The notes below the pieces were generated by a model that searched no databases, was not told where the DNA came from, and saw only the letters and a program-made list of their open reading frames with translations. The translations under genes and the position numbers were made by a program. Shown piece after piece: positions 1 to 6,479 of a stretch of 24,104 nucleotides of DNA. How positions within the stretch are numbered: position 1 is the stretch's first letter; every line of letters starts with the position of its first letter. Origin of the DNA: JBBRXZ01 sp038232415. Lineage in GTDB: Bacteria; Patescibacteriota; Saccharimonadia; Saccharimonadales; UBA4665. The stretch lies in NCBI GenBank assembly GCA_038232415.1, contig JBBSHY010000015.1, forward strand, positions 1-24,104, in the 5' to 3' direction.

Positions 1-59
1 AGTCGAACTCCCGTCACTAGTTTGGAAAACTAGGATAATAACCGCTATACGACACCCGC
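1..59 (-). tRNA. tRNA-Gly (UCC anticodon), 3' part outside the window
   Basis: Read on the minus strand, the acceptor 5' strand GCGGGTG begins at 59. A D-arm follows, then a 5-bp anticodon stem CTAGT/ACTAG enclosing the 7-nt loop TTTCCAA, giving anticodon UCC, which decodes GGA. The T-arm starts GGGAGTTCGA and runs off the window edge, so the 3' acceptor strand and CCA cannot be checked. It lies 24 bp downstream of the murA stop on the same strand. Confidence 0.9.
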
Positions 60-83
60 CAACAGAGGTGATTATATCACAAT

Positions 84-1607
84 TTAAATGCCATGCAGGA
101 CGGTGATCCGGGCGCCGAGGCTGTTAAGACGTTCAGCCAGATCTTCGTAACCGCGGTTTATAGTGTATACGTTACGGAGAATGGAATTACCTGGAGCAGC
201 CAGCATGCCTATAAGTAACATCACAGCCGGACGTATTCCGCTGGGGCAGACCATGTCGGCAGCTTTAAAGCGGGTAGGCCCTTCTATGAATACGCGGTGA
301 GGATCAGCCAGCTCCAGGTTAACACCGATTTTTTTCATCTCGGTGTACATCAGAGCCCTATCCTCGTATATCCAGTCGTGAATCATTGTTCGGCCATGCG
401 CCACGGCGACAATCGGCACAAAGTAGGGCAGGTGATCAATGTTTAGCCCTGGGAAGACATTGGGATGGATCTTTTCGACTGGCGCCACAAGCTTGCCGTT
501 ATGCTTATGAACTTTCAAATCCACCAGGTCAGTCCGGCCATTTTCGGCTTTATAAGCTTCACTTATATCACACTTCAGACCCATTTTTTCCAGCTTAAGA
601 AGTTCAAGCTCCAGAAATTCAATTGGCGCGCGTTTAATTCTAATTGTCGAATCAGTGGTAACAGCTGCTGAAATAAAAGTCATAGCTTCTACCGGATCTT
701 CAGCCGGAGCATAAGTGATATTTTTGCTAATGTCTTTGATTCCCTGGACTCGCAGAGTACTGGTGCCAATGCCTTCAATCCGTACGCCGAGTCTCTGCAG
801 GAAAAAGCATAAGTCCTGCACCATATAATTTGCGCTGGCCATTTTAATAACAGTCTCGCCTGGCGTACGGGCTGCTGCCATTAAAATATTTTCGGTGGTG
901 GTATCGCCGGATTCATAAAGTACGACTGAACGGCTCGGTAGCTGTGGAGTAGACAGCACTTTGTAATGGCCGGATTTGGTAAGCACGCCAACCCCAAACT
1001 CCTCCAAGCCATATAAATGCGGCAGGACGGTTCGCCGGCCCAGTTCGCAACCGCCAGCGTAGGGAATACTGAACTCACGCGCGTGATGCAGCAGCGGTCC
1101 GATAAACATAATAACGCTTCTAGTCCTGCGGGCAGCTACCTTATTCATTTTTTCCAGATTAAGTACCGCCGGCGGTTTGATTTCTAAGTTATTATCGGGT
1201 AGCCAGCGGACTTGCACGCCAATGCTGGTCAGCACTTCGATCAGACGATTAACTTCCTCTATTCGGGCGACATTTTTAAGGCGGGTGGTACCTTTATTTA
1301 GCAAGCTGGCGCAGAGAAGGGCAACTGTGGCGTTTTTACTGGTTTTGAGCGTAATTTCACCCCTGAGTTCGTGACCGCCCTCAATCAATAGATTGATAGC
1401 GCCCCTGTTAAGACTGATCAGCTGTTTATTCAACACGTCGCTGATACGGCCTAATGTTTCCATACTGAGGTTTTGGCGGCCATGCTCCATTCGGTTGACG
1501 GCTGACTGGGAAGTAGCTAGTCTGCGGGCAAATTCAGCTTGGGTAAGGCCTTTTTCCTGTCGTACCTGAGCAATCAGTTGACCAATTTTTTCATTAGTAG
1601 ATAGCAT
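84..1607 (-). CDS. murA: UDP-N-acetylglucosamine 1-carboxyvinyltransferase (MurA) fused to an N-terminal Cro/CI-type HTH
   Basis: It transfers enolpyruvate from PEP to UDP-GlcNAc, the first committed step of peptidoglycan precursor synthesis in the cytoplasm. The frame is open to 1649, but the ATG at 1607 is preferred because a promoter (TTGTGG, 17 nt, TATTAT) ends 10 nt before it. This gives 507 aa. Residues about 5-62 form an XRE/Cro-CI helix-turn-helix (LTQAEFARRL, then SQSAVNRMEHG). The enolpyruvate transferase follows from about residue 68: Lys91-Asn92 of the substrate-binding KNA motif, Cys187 in the PEP-binding loop (AGGCELG), Asp391 (NIDHLPYF) as the likely general base, and Arg485 in INRGYEDL. 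MurA alone is usually about 420 aa, so the extra length is the HTH. It is divergent from glyA. The fusion suggests that the enzyme or its precursor represses transcription, perhaps its own; that part is inference. Confidence 0.93.
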   Translation of the reverse strand: MLSTNEKIGQLIAQVRQEKGLTQAEFARRLATSQSAVNRMEHGRQNLSMETLGRISDVLNKQLISLNRGAINLLIEGGHELRGEITLKTSKNATVALLCASLLNKGTTRLKNVARIEEVNRLIEVLTSIGVQVRWLPDNNLEIKPPAVLNLEKMNKVAARRTRSVIMFIGPLLHHAREFSIPYAGGCELGRRTVLPHLYGLEEFGVGVLTKSGHYKVLSTPQLPSRSVVLYESGDTTTENILMAAARTPGETVIKMASANYMVQDLCFFLQRLGVRIEGIGTSTLRVQGIKDISKNITYAPAEDPVEAMTFISAAVTTDSTIRIKRAPIEFLELELLKLEKMGLKCDISEAYKAENGRTDLVDLKVHKHNGKLVAPVEKIHPNVFPGLNIDHLPYFVPIVAVAHGRTMIHDWIYEDRALMYTEMKKIGVNLELADPHRVFIEGPTRFKAADMVCPSGIRPAVMLLIGMLAAPGNSILRNVYTINRGYEDLAERLNSLGARITVLHGI

Positions 1608-1617
1608 TCGTCCACAG

Positions 1618-1649
1618 ATAATATCATATGTGGTGTTGAGCCACAACAC
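1618..1649 (-). promoter_or_regulatory. murA promoter with an inverted repeat over the -35 (candidate operator)
   Basis: On the minus strand, TTGTGG (1646-1641), a 17-nt spacer and TATTAT (1623-1618) stand 10 nt before the murA ATG, predicting a leader of only about 3 nt and no Shine-Dalgarno. A perfect inverted repeat, GTGTTG-N5-CAACAC (1649-1633), covers the -35. Because MurA carries an HTH, autorepression at this repeat is a reasonable inference. No footprint or second copy supports it. Confidence 0.55.
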
Positions 1650-1671
1650 TTATCAACAGTATCTAATGATC

Positions 1672-1690
1672 TGTTACAATTAAGTGTAAC
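1672..1690 (+). promoter_or_regulatory. glyA extended -10 with overlapping inverted repeat
   Basis: TGTTACAAT (1672-1680) is an extended -10 element (TGn plus TACAAT). A perfect inverted repeat, GTTACA-N6-TGTAAC (1673-1690), overlaps the -10 and the expected start site. The -35 is weak (TTATCA at 1650-1655, spacing 19). The ribosome binding site AGGGGAG at 1693-1699 lies 7 nt before the glyA ATG, so this gene has a short but conventional leader. Confidence 0.5.
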
Positions 1691-1706
1691 TAAGGGGAGA
1701 CATAAC

Positions 1707-2984
1707 ATGGATGACAGTGTTGTAGCTGCTTTGATTGTCGCTGAAGAAAAACGCCAGCGAGAGGGGCTAGAGCTAATACCTTCTGAAAATTATGTAAGCC
1801 GCGATGTGCTTACAGCTATGGGCAGCGTCTTCACTAATAAATATTCTGAAGGTTACCCTGGACGACGCTACTACGGAGGCCAAGATAACACCGATAAAGT
1901 CGAACAGCTTGCAATTGACCGCGCCAAGCAGCTTTTTAAAGCTGATCATGCTAATGTCCAACCCCATTCTGGAGCACCAGCTAACATTGCTGTCTATCAA
2001 GCCTGGATGGAACCTGGCGACACCATTATGGCTATGAAACTTGATCATGGTGGTCATTTGACACACGGGCAGCCTATTACCAGCAGTGCGAAGCTGTATA
2101 ACTTCGTACGGTACGGTATGAAAGATGTTGAAACAGGCGAAATTGATTATGATGAAATGCGTAAAGTTGCGATTAAAACTAAACCTAAAATTCTTCTAGC
2201 CGGTTTTAGTGGTTACCCACGCAAGCTTGATTATGCTAAATTTGCGGAAATTGGTAACAAGGTTGGCGCTGTACTAGTGGCTGATATGGCTCATATCGCC
2301 GGCCTAATTGCTGCTGGTGTGGCTGATAATCCCTTCGACCATGGCTTTCATATTATTATTACCACTACCCATAAAACTCTTCGCGGGCCGCGAGGCGGTA
2401 TGATCTTGAGTAAAGGCAAAGTAGGCAACCCTCTCAGAGCTCTTGAAAAAACAGTTGAAAACTTACCTACTCTAATAGACAGGGAAGTTTTCCCAGGATT
2501 TCAAGGCGGTCCTCACGAGCACACTATTGCTGCTAAAGCTGTATCTTTCCGGGAAGCTGCCCTGCCGGAATTTCGTATTTACGCTGAGCAAATTCTCAAA
2601 AACGCTAAACGCTTAGCCGATGAGTTGATGCAACTAGGCTTTAAACTCGTCACGAATGGAACTGACAATCACTTAATTCAGATTGACATGATGCAAAGCT
2701 TTGGCATTGACGGCCGTGAGACACAGGAAACTTTAGATAAAATTAACCTGAGTGCTAACTGCAACTCAATTCCGGAGGATAAACTACCACCATATAGACC
2801 AAGTGGGTTAAGACTCGGTACCCCGGCTATCACTACTCGTGGCCTCAAAGAAAAAGATATGGCAACTGTCGCCACCTGGATGAAACAAGCTGTGGACAAC
2901 AAAGACGACAAAGCAAAGCTTAACAAGTTAAGAGATGAAGTAAAACAGTTTGCTCTTAAGTTTCCGCTACCTAGTGACAGTTAA
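1707..2984 (+). CDS. glyA: Serine hydroxymethyltransferase (GlyA)
   Basis: This PLP enzyme converts serine plus tetrahydrofolate to glycine plus 5,10-methylene-THF, the main entry of one-carbon units. The 425-aa length is normal for bacterial SHMT. Visible motifs are LIPSENYVS near the N-terminus, RRYYGG (Tyr55/Tyr56), VQPHSGAPAN around 85-93, ADMAHIAGL with the PLP-ring Asp193 and His196, and THKTLRGPRGG with the Schiff-base Lys223. FPGFQGGPHEH and the C-terminal RLGTPAITTRG are also intact. The start is set by a strong AGGGGAG 7 nt upstream. It is divergent from murA and convergent with murB. It supplies the FolD reaction encoded about 16 kb away and the folate pool handled by FolC and FolA in the same window. 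Confidence 0.97.
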   Translation: MDDSVVAALIVAEEKRQREGLELIPSENYVSRDVLTAMGSVFTNKYSEGYPGRRYYGGQDNTDKVEQLAIDRAKQLFKADHANVQPHSGAPANIAVYQAWMEPGDTIMAMKLDHGGHLTHGQPITSSAKLYNFVRYGMKDVETGEIDYDEMRKVAIKTKPKILLAGFSGYPRKLDYAKFAEIGNKVGAVLVADMAHIAGLIAAGVADNPFDHGFHIIITTTHKTLRGPRGGMILSKGKVGNPLRALEKTVENLPTLIDREVFPGFQGGPHEHTIAAKAVSFREAALPEFRIYAEQILKNAKRLADELMQLGFKLVTNGTDNHLIQIDMMQSFGIDGRETQETLDKINLSANCNSIPEDKLPPYRPSGLRLGTPAITTRGLKEKDMATVATWMKQAVDNKDDKAKLNKLRDEVKQFALKFPLPSDS

Positions 2985-3036
2985 TTTTTTTGTGGCGCAG
3001 GAATTTCAAGCCGCCCCATGCATCGTCTCATAGATT

Positions 3037-4101
3037 TTATGGCAGAAGCTCAGGTTCCTGAACCAGCTTGATACCAAATTTAGCCGCTACAGCATCGACG
3101 ATTTTCTGCTTGAAAGCAAGCAAGTCAGCTGTGTTGCCGGCCTTTTCATTAACTAAAACCAAGGCATGTGCCGGCCACGTAGCCATGCCAGTTGCCGCGT
3201 CATGATAGTTATTGAATCCAGACCTTTCGATTAACCAGGCGGCAGCAATTTTAGCTGAACCGTCAGCTAACGGCCACGCTGGCAGGTCAGGGTAGCTAGC
3301 CCGTATTTGAACAAGCTCCCCGGCATTGACAATCGGGTTAGCAAAAAACGATCCCGTATTACGGATTTTTGCCGGATCGGGCAGTTTGTTTTTACGGATT
3401 GCTATAACAGCTTGCCGGAGTTCACCCGAAGTAATTTTTTTTATACCGTTCTGATCAAAATAAGCCTGGACGCTACCATAATAAGGAGGAGTTGGAGTAC
3501 CTTTATTTAGGTGTAATGTCAGGGCAGTAATGAAAAAACGGCCATGGTGGCCGGTCTTAAACCGGCTGGAGCGATAAGCAAAATCGCAATCACCTGCAGA
3601 GAGAGTTACAAAATCACTAACCTGAGTGTCAAACGCTTCGACCGTGGTAAGCGTCTGAGAAATTTCCTGTCCATAAGCACCAACATTCTGTATCGGTGTA
3701 GCGCCGGCAGTACCGGGAATCAAGCTGAGCGCCTCTATACCGGTTAAGCCCGCTTGAACAGAGCGCTCTACAACTGTATCCCAATTCTCGCCGGCTCCTA
3801 CTGTTATATAAAAATTGTTATCATCTTCATTAAAAACTTCATAACCTAGTATTTTATTTACAATTACCAAACCCGGATGACCTTCATCGCGCCAGACAAT
3901 ATTGCTGCCCGTACCAATCATTAACACTTGTAGCTGATGTGTCTGGGCCCAACTCAGAGCTTCCAGTACTTCCATGCGATTGTTTACCTCTACTAAATAG
4001 GCGGCAATCCCCCCAAGTCCCATAGTGGAATAGCTTGCCAGACTGACATTATGTAAAATGTTCACACCCCTTATTATATAGGGTCTAGTTAGGTCAGCCA
4101 T
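3037..4101 (-). CDS. murB: UDP-N-acetylenolpyruvoylglucosamine reductase (MurB)
   Basis: This FAD/NADPH enzyme reduces the MurA product to UDP-MurNAc. Features of the family are the FAD-binding GTGSNIVW near residue 64, the long stretch IEALSLIPGTAGATPIQN and NVGAYGQE near 123-147, YRSSRF (177-182), GSFFANPIV with the proton-donor Ser at about 252, and the C-terminal EPEL holding the catalytic Glu. The YRxSRF-type loop and the full-length C-terminal domain resemble type I (E. coli-like) MurB. The frame opens with GTG at 4104 directly followed by ATG at 4101; the ATG is taken as start, although the GTG cannot be excluded. No Shine-Dalgarno is visible, so the gene may be leaderless (weak -10 TTAGAT at 4118-4113). 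It converges on glyA with a 52-bp gap and no clear terminator. Confidence 0.95.
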   Translation of the reverse strand: MADLTRPYIIRGVNILHNVSLASYSTMGLGGIAAYLVEVNNRMEVLEALSWAQTHQLQVLMIGTGSNIVWRDEGHPGLVIVNKILGYEVFNEDDNNFYITVGAGENWDTVVERSVQAGLTGIEALSLIPGTAGATPIQNVGAYGQEISQTLTTVEAFDTQVSDFVTLSAGDCDFAYRSSRFKTGHHGRFFITALTLHLNKGTPTPPYYGSVQAYFDQNGIKKITSGELRQAVIAIRKNKLPDPAKIRNTGSFFANPIVNAGELVQIRASYPDLPAWPLADGSAKIAAAWLIERSGFNNYHDAATGMATWPAHALVLVNEKAGNTADLLAFKQKIVDAVAAKFGIKLVQEPELLP

Positions 4102-4175
4102 CACTTTAATAAATCTAACCAGTTTTAGTTACTGATACCTTTAGTACCTGATTTAGAAGACGCTCCAGGAGAGGC

Positions 4176-4204
4176 TTGCACTCATTAGTCTCAAAGTTTA
4201 TTAT
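4176..4204 (+). promoter_or_regulatory. Sigma-70-type promoter, probably leaderless, for the XRE gene
   Basis: TTGCAC (4176-4181), a 17-nt spacer and TATTAT (4199-4204) lie 8 nt before the ATG at 4213. Transcription would start at or next to the start codon, and no Shine-Dalgarno is present. Confidence 0.6.
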
Positions 4205-4212
4205 GAGAACAT

Positions 4213-4776
4213 ATGAAAGATTTAAATGCTCCTTATACTTCTTTAGGTAATCATTTACGGTACGTGCGCGAGCAGTCCAAACAGAGCCTGGCTGAGGTTT
4301 CAGGTGCTGTGGAGATTGATGAAAAACATTTGCAGCGTATAGAGGCCGGTCTGGAGCGTCCGGCCGAGGATATTTTGTTACTACTGATCAGTCATTTTGG
4401 GGTCCTGGACCGCGAGGCCGTCCAACTATGGGAATTAGCTGAATACGATAGTGATATACCGGAAGAGATCAAGCAGAGCAGTGAGCCAGCGCCCCAAAAC
4501 AGCAAGCCAATGGTTATGCTACTAGCTATGGACGTGCGTACTATGTACAGTGACGGACTAGAAATAATGGTTAATCCAGCCGGCGTAACACTTAATTTTA
4601 CTCAAGCTGTTGGTAAATCTCAAGTGGCGCCAGTCGCGCGGGTGGGTATGAGCCACCAGCAAGCTGAGCAGGTCATTCACAATCTACAGCAAGCCCTATT
4701 GCAAGCTAAATATTTGACCCCTACTAAATTGCTATTACCTCCTAACCAGAAGCCTAAGCCGGGCAGCAGTCTGTAA
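4213..4776 (+). CDS. XRE-family HTH protein with a DUF3467-like C-terminal domain
   Basis: 187 aa, likely a cytoplasmic DNA-binding regulator. Residues about 10-65 are an XRE/Cro-CI helix-turn-helix (LGNHLRYVREQSKQSLAEV, then DEKHLQRIEAGLERP). A linker rich in Glu, Ser and Pro (about 78-96) joins a second domain at about 97-170. That domain has the strand pattern YSDGLEIMVNPAGVTLNF followed by PVARVGMSHQQAEQVIHNL, which resembles the DUF3467 fold as remembered; this assignment is from pattern only. The tail is proline- and lysine-rich. It is divergent from murB and followed by a 33-aa ORF. The start is fixed by a well-spaced promoter ending 8 nt upstream. The target is unknown; control of murB or of itself is possible. 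Confidence 0.8.
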   Translation: MKDLNAPYTSLGNHLRYVREQSKQSLAEVSGAVEIDEKHLQRIEAGLERPAEDILLLLISHFGVLDREAVQLWELAEYDSDIPEEIKQSSEPAPQNSKPMVMLLAMDVRTMYSDGLEIMVNPAGVTLNFTQAVGKSQVAPVARVGMSHQQAEQVIHNLQQALLQAKYLTPTKLLLPPNQKPKPGSSL

Positions 4777-4791
4777 GAAATTTCACAGACT
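4768..4791 (+). other. RNA hairpin across the XRE stop codon
   Basis: Perfect 7-bp inverted repeat AGTCTGT/ACAGACT with a 10-nt loop that contains the stop codon. No T-run follows on either strand, so it is not a canonical intrinsic terminator. It could be an mRNA 3' stability element or a weak attenuator ahead of the 33-aa ORF. Confidence 0.35.
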
Positions 4792-4863
4792 AAAATATAC
4801 AAAATGCTTATGCTTACTATTGTTAATTTAAAAACAAAAAAGTAAAACAAAAACAAGGAAAAT

Positions 4864-4965
4864 ATGACTATAGAACAAATGCTTAATAATTTGCATGCCA
4901 TGGCTTTGCAGACTGCTCCGGTTAAAGACCTACCCAAACCTAAAAGGCATAACAATAAAAAATAA
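4864..4965 (+). CDS. Small ORF, 33 aa, function unknown
   Basis: ATG at 4864 is preceded by AAGGA (4855-4859) with a 4-nt gap. The product starts MTIEQMLNNLHAMALQTAP and ends in a basic, proline-containing tail (PKPKRHNNKK). The N-terminal half could form an amphipathic helix. It follows the XRE gene in the same direction after 87 bp of A-rich sequence. It is short, so coding status rests only on the ribosome binding site and the gene-like composition. Confidence 0.35.
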   Translation: MTIEQMLNNLHAMALQTAPVKDLPKPKRHNNKK

Positions 4966-4990
4966 CGTAATATTTACTTTGAAATAAGTA

Positions 4991-5041
4991 GACAGGCCTT
5001 TAACTATTTATCTATGTCTTTTTGCGTCCTACAAGCCTGTC
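4991..5041. repeat. Inverted repeat GACAGGC/GCCTGTC around the 3' end of the lmo0937-like gene
   Basis: A 7-bp perfect inverted repeat (4991-4997 and 5035-5041) is separated by 37 nt and brackets the last codons of the 48-aa gene. The long loop and absence of a following T-run argue against a strong terminator. Confidence 0.3.
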
Positions 5042-5158
5042 ATATACAAAAACTATAAGGGCAATCAGCAGAATCAGGTGAATAAGTCCGCCTCCTATGT
5101 GGGCCAGGAATCCGAGCAACCATAAAATCACCAGTACTACTATAATTGTGGTTAACAT
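5012..5158 (-). CDS. lmo0937-family small membrane protein (DUF5670-like)
   Basis: 48 aa. The sequence is almost entirely hydrophobic: MLTTIIVVLVILWLLGFLAH, then IGGGLIHLILLIALIVFVY, ending in a basic RLVGRKKT. This two-helix pattern with the central HIGGGLIHL motif is the hallmark of the lmo0937 family of short bacterial membrane proteins, found widely and of unknown function, often stress-linked. GGGAGG (5169-5164) sits 5 nt before the ATG and decides the start. A TATAAT on the same strand (5179-5174) is near, but too close for a transcript retaining the whole ribosome binding site, so transcription may come from the 29-aa gene upstream. Confidence 0.8.
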   Translation of the reverse strand: MLTTIIVVLVILWLLGFLAHIGGGLIHLILLIALIVFVYDRLVGRKKT

Positions 5159-5213
5159 GTATACCTCCCAGGTATTATAAATTTATATAAATATATTGGT
5201 GAAAAACTAATAA

Positions 5214-5303
5214 TTAATATAAATTGTAAGTTTCGTCACGCAATAATCTTCTCACCTCGCGGTGTTCTTGGATATTTTTTCGGAACTTATTAATACTTTT
5301 CAT
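5214..5303 (-). CDS. Small basic protein, 29 aa, function unknown
   Basis: ATG at 5303 is preceded by a perfect AAGGAG with 7 nt spacing, one of the best ribosome binding sites in the window. The product begins MKSINKFRKNIQEHREVRR and is strongly basic and probably helical, ending DETYNLY. It lies 55 bp upstream of the lmo0937-like gene on the same strand, so the two may be co-transcribed. No family recognised. The short length keeps confidence moderate. Confidence 0.5.
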   Translation of the reverse strand: MKSINKFRKNIQEHREVRRLLRDETYNLY

Positions 5304-5392
5304 TTTAATCTCCTTACCCAGCCGTAATTATGGAATATACAGTGAGCTATGCGCTGTTAGTAATTTGACACTAAAAAACTAGAACCATAGTT

Positions 5393-5401
5393 TGTTACAC
5401 T
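5393..5401 (+). promoter_or_regulatory. Extended -10 for the 90-aa membrane protein gene (leaderless)
   Basis: TGTTACACT (TGn plus TACACT) ends 7 nt before the ATG at 5409. A TTGACA at 5365-5370 is 25 nt upstream of the hexamer, too far to be the partner -35. The extended -10 may compensate. No Shine-Dalgarno is present. Confidence 0.45.
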
Positions 5402-5408
5402 TAGATTC

Positions 5409-5681
5409 ATGCGCTGGCAAGATCTAGTTATCTCCATATGCCAAATTGGCTTTGTAGCTGCTCTTATACCCAGCATCAAAAGTCACCATAAGCCGCCGGC
5501 AGTTACAAGTGGCATGAACTCTGTACTTGTCTGCATAATAACAATTTGTTTATTGACCCTGCGGCTTTGGTTTTCTGCTATAACGGCTTTTATGATCGCT
5601 GTAGCCTGGCTGATTTTAGCCGTTCAAAAAGTAAAGGCCAATAGCGCGCTCAATATAAAAACAAGTAAAACGAAAACCTAG
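5409..5681 (+). CDS. Small integral membrane protein, hypothetical (90 aa)
   Basis: Three hydrophobic segments can be seen: about 5-23 (DLVISICQIGFVAALIPSI), about 38-51 and about 55-72 (FSAITAFMIAVAWLILAVQ). A basic, Thr/Lys-rich C-terminal tail follows. The loop after the first segment carries HHKPP. The layout is loosely like a half-size PQ-loop or SemiSWEET protein, but no diagnostic PQ motif is present, so no function is assigned. It is transcribed alone from a leaderless promoter and precedes the hydrolase gene by 69 bp. Confidence 0.75.
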   Translation: MRWQDLVISICQIGFVAALIPSIKSHHKPPAVTSGMNSVLVCIITICLLTLRLWFSAITAFMIAVAWLILAVQKVKANSALNIKTSKTKT

Positions 5682-5738
5682 ACGCTTTATGGCTAAATGG
5701 CCGGCTTAAGTTGTTAGCTTAATAATTTAGAAAGAGTC

Positions 5739-5744
5739 TATACT
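5739..5744 (+). promoter_or_regulatory. -10 box directly before a GTG start
   Basis: TATACT (5739-5744) is 6 nt before the GTG at 5751, placing the predicted start site on or next to the start codon. The -35 is unclear (TTAGCT at 5714-5719, spacing 19). Confidence 0.4.
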
Positions 5745-5750
5745 TTAAAG

Positions 5751-6476
5751 GTGTCAGAAAAGCTTTCGACATTAGTATATAAAGTTAAACAATACGGTAA
5801 CCCCAAAGCTAAGACTGTATTCTTCTTTTGTCCGTTTGGTATCCCAAGCTGGTCGCTTAATCTTCCCGGCTTACCAATATGGTATTTATTAAGAGACGGC
5901 TACTTCGTAGTTAGTTATAGTTATGAGACAGCTGTAGCTACAAGGTCACCTCAAGTTACTATAGATAACATTCAGGCAATCCAAGCTGATGTGGAGAAAA
6001 AAATAAATACATTAGATGATAATGTTGAAGTGAGTTGTTTCGGTATCAGCATGGGCACGGTGCTTGCCGCGAATATAGCAGCCGCGAATACTCGAATTAA
6101 AAAAGTAGTGCTTAACCTGTCTTATGGAGATATTTCGGAGCACATAATTAACCTGCCGCCTACGCGGACAATCTCCCGGAAGCGACTTAAAGCATATATC
6201 GAAGCGGCCGGTGATGAAAAGTCCTTAGCCAGAGTATTTCAGCCTTACTCGCCGCTTAGCCTAGTAAGTGAACTCAAAAATAAGAAAATACTTCTTTATT
6301 TAAGCCGAAGAGACCAGATTTTGCAGCTAACGCATACCTTTAAACTTAGAAATGCTTTAGAAGCAGCCGGCGTCCAGTTGCAGTACTTTGAAAATGTACG
6401 CGCAGGACACTCCATTGCCATTATCTATAATTGTTTGCGCGCCAAAAGATATAGGGACTTCCTTAATAAACCTTAG
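5751..6476 (+). CDS. Alpha/beta-hydrolase-fold protein
   Basis: 241 aa. A catalytic triad can be proposed: nucleophile Ser100 in the elbow GISMG (residues 98-102), acid Asp188 in LYLSRRDQI, and His220 in RAGHSIAI. FFFCPFGIPSW near residue 24 would form the oxyanion-hole region. No signal peptide or membrane anchor is seen, so it is probably cytoplasmic. The substrate is unknown. The start is GTG; a TATACT box 6 nt upstream and the lack of a Shine-Dalgarno point to leaderless expression. It converges on the SGNH hydrolase gene with only 3 bp between stop codons. Confidence 0.82.
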   Translation: MSEKLSTLVYKVKQYGNPKAKTVFFFCPFGIPSWSLNLPGLPIWYLLRDGYFVVSYSYETAVATRSPQVTIDNIQAIQADVEKKINTLDDNVEVSCFGISMGTVLAANIAAANTRIKKVVLNLSYGDISEHIINLPPTRTISRKRLKAYIEAAGDEKSLARVFQPYSPLSLVSELKNKKILLYLSRRDQILQLTHTFKLRNALEAAGVQLQYFENVRAGHSIAIIYNCLRAKRYRDFLNKP

Positions 6477-6479
6477 CCG

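Noticed and set aside
881..1374. Opposite-strand and alternate-frame ORFs of about 65 aa within murA
   Set aside because: They lie inside a gene with full family motifs and have no ribosome binding site; shadows.
2985..3036. T7 run after the glyA stop as an intrinsic terminator
   Set aside because: No stable hairpin directly precedes the T-run.
5365..5401. TTGACA (5365) as -35 of the 90-aa membrane gene
   Set aside because: 25 nt from the -10 is too far; at 15 nt a CATAGT alternative is too close and weak.
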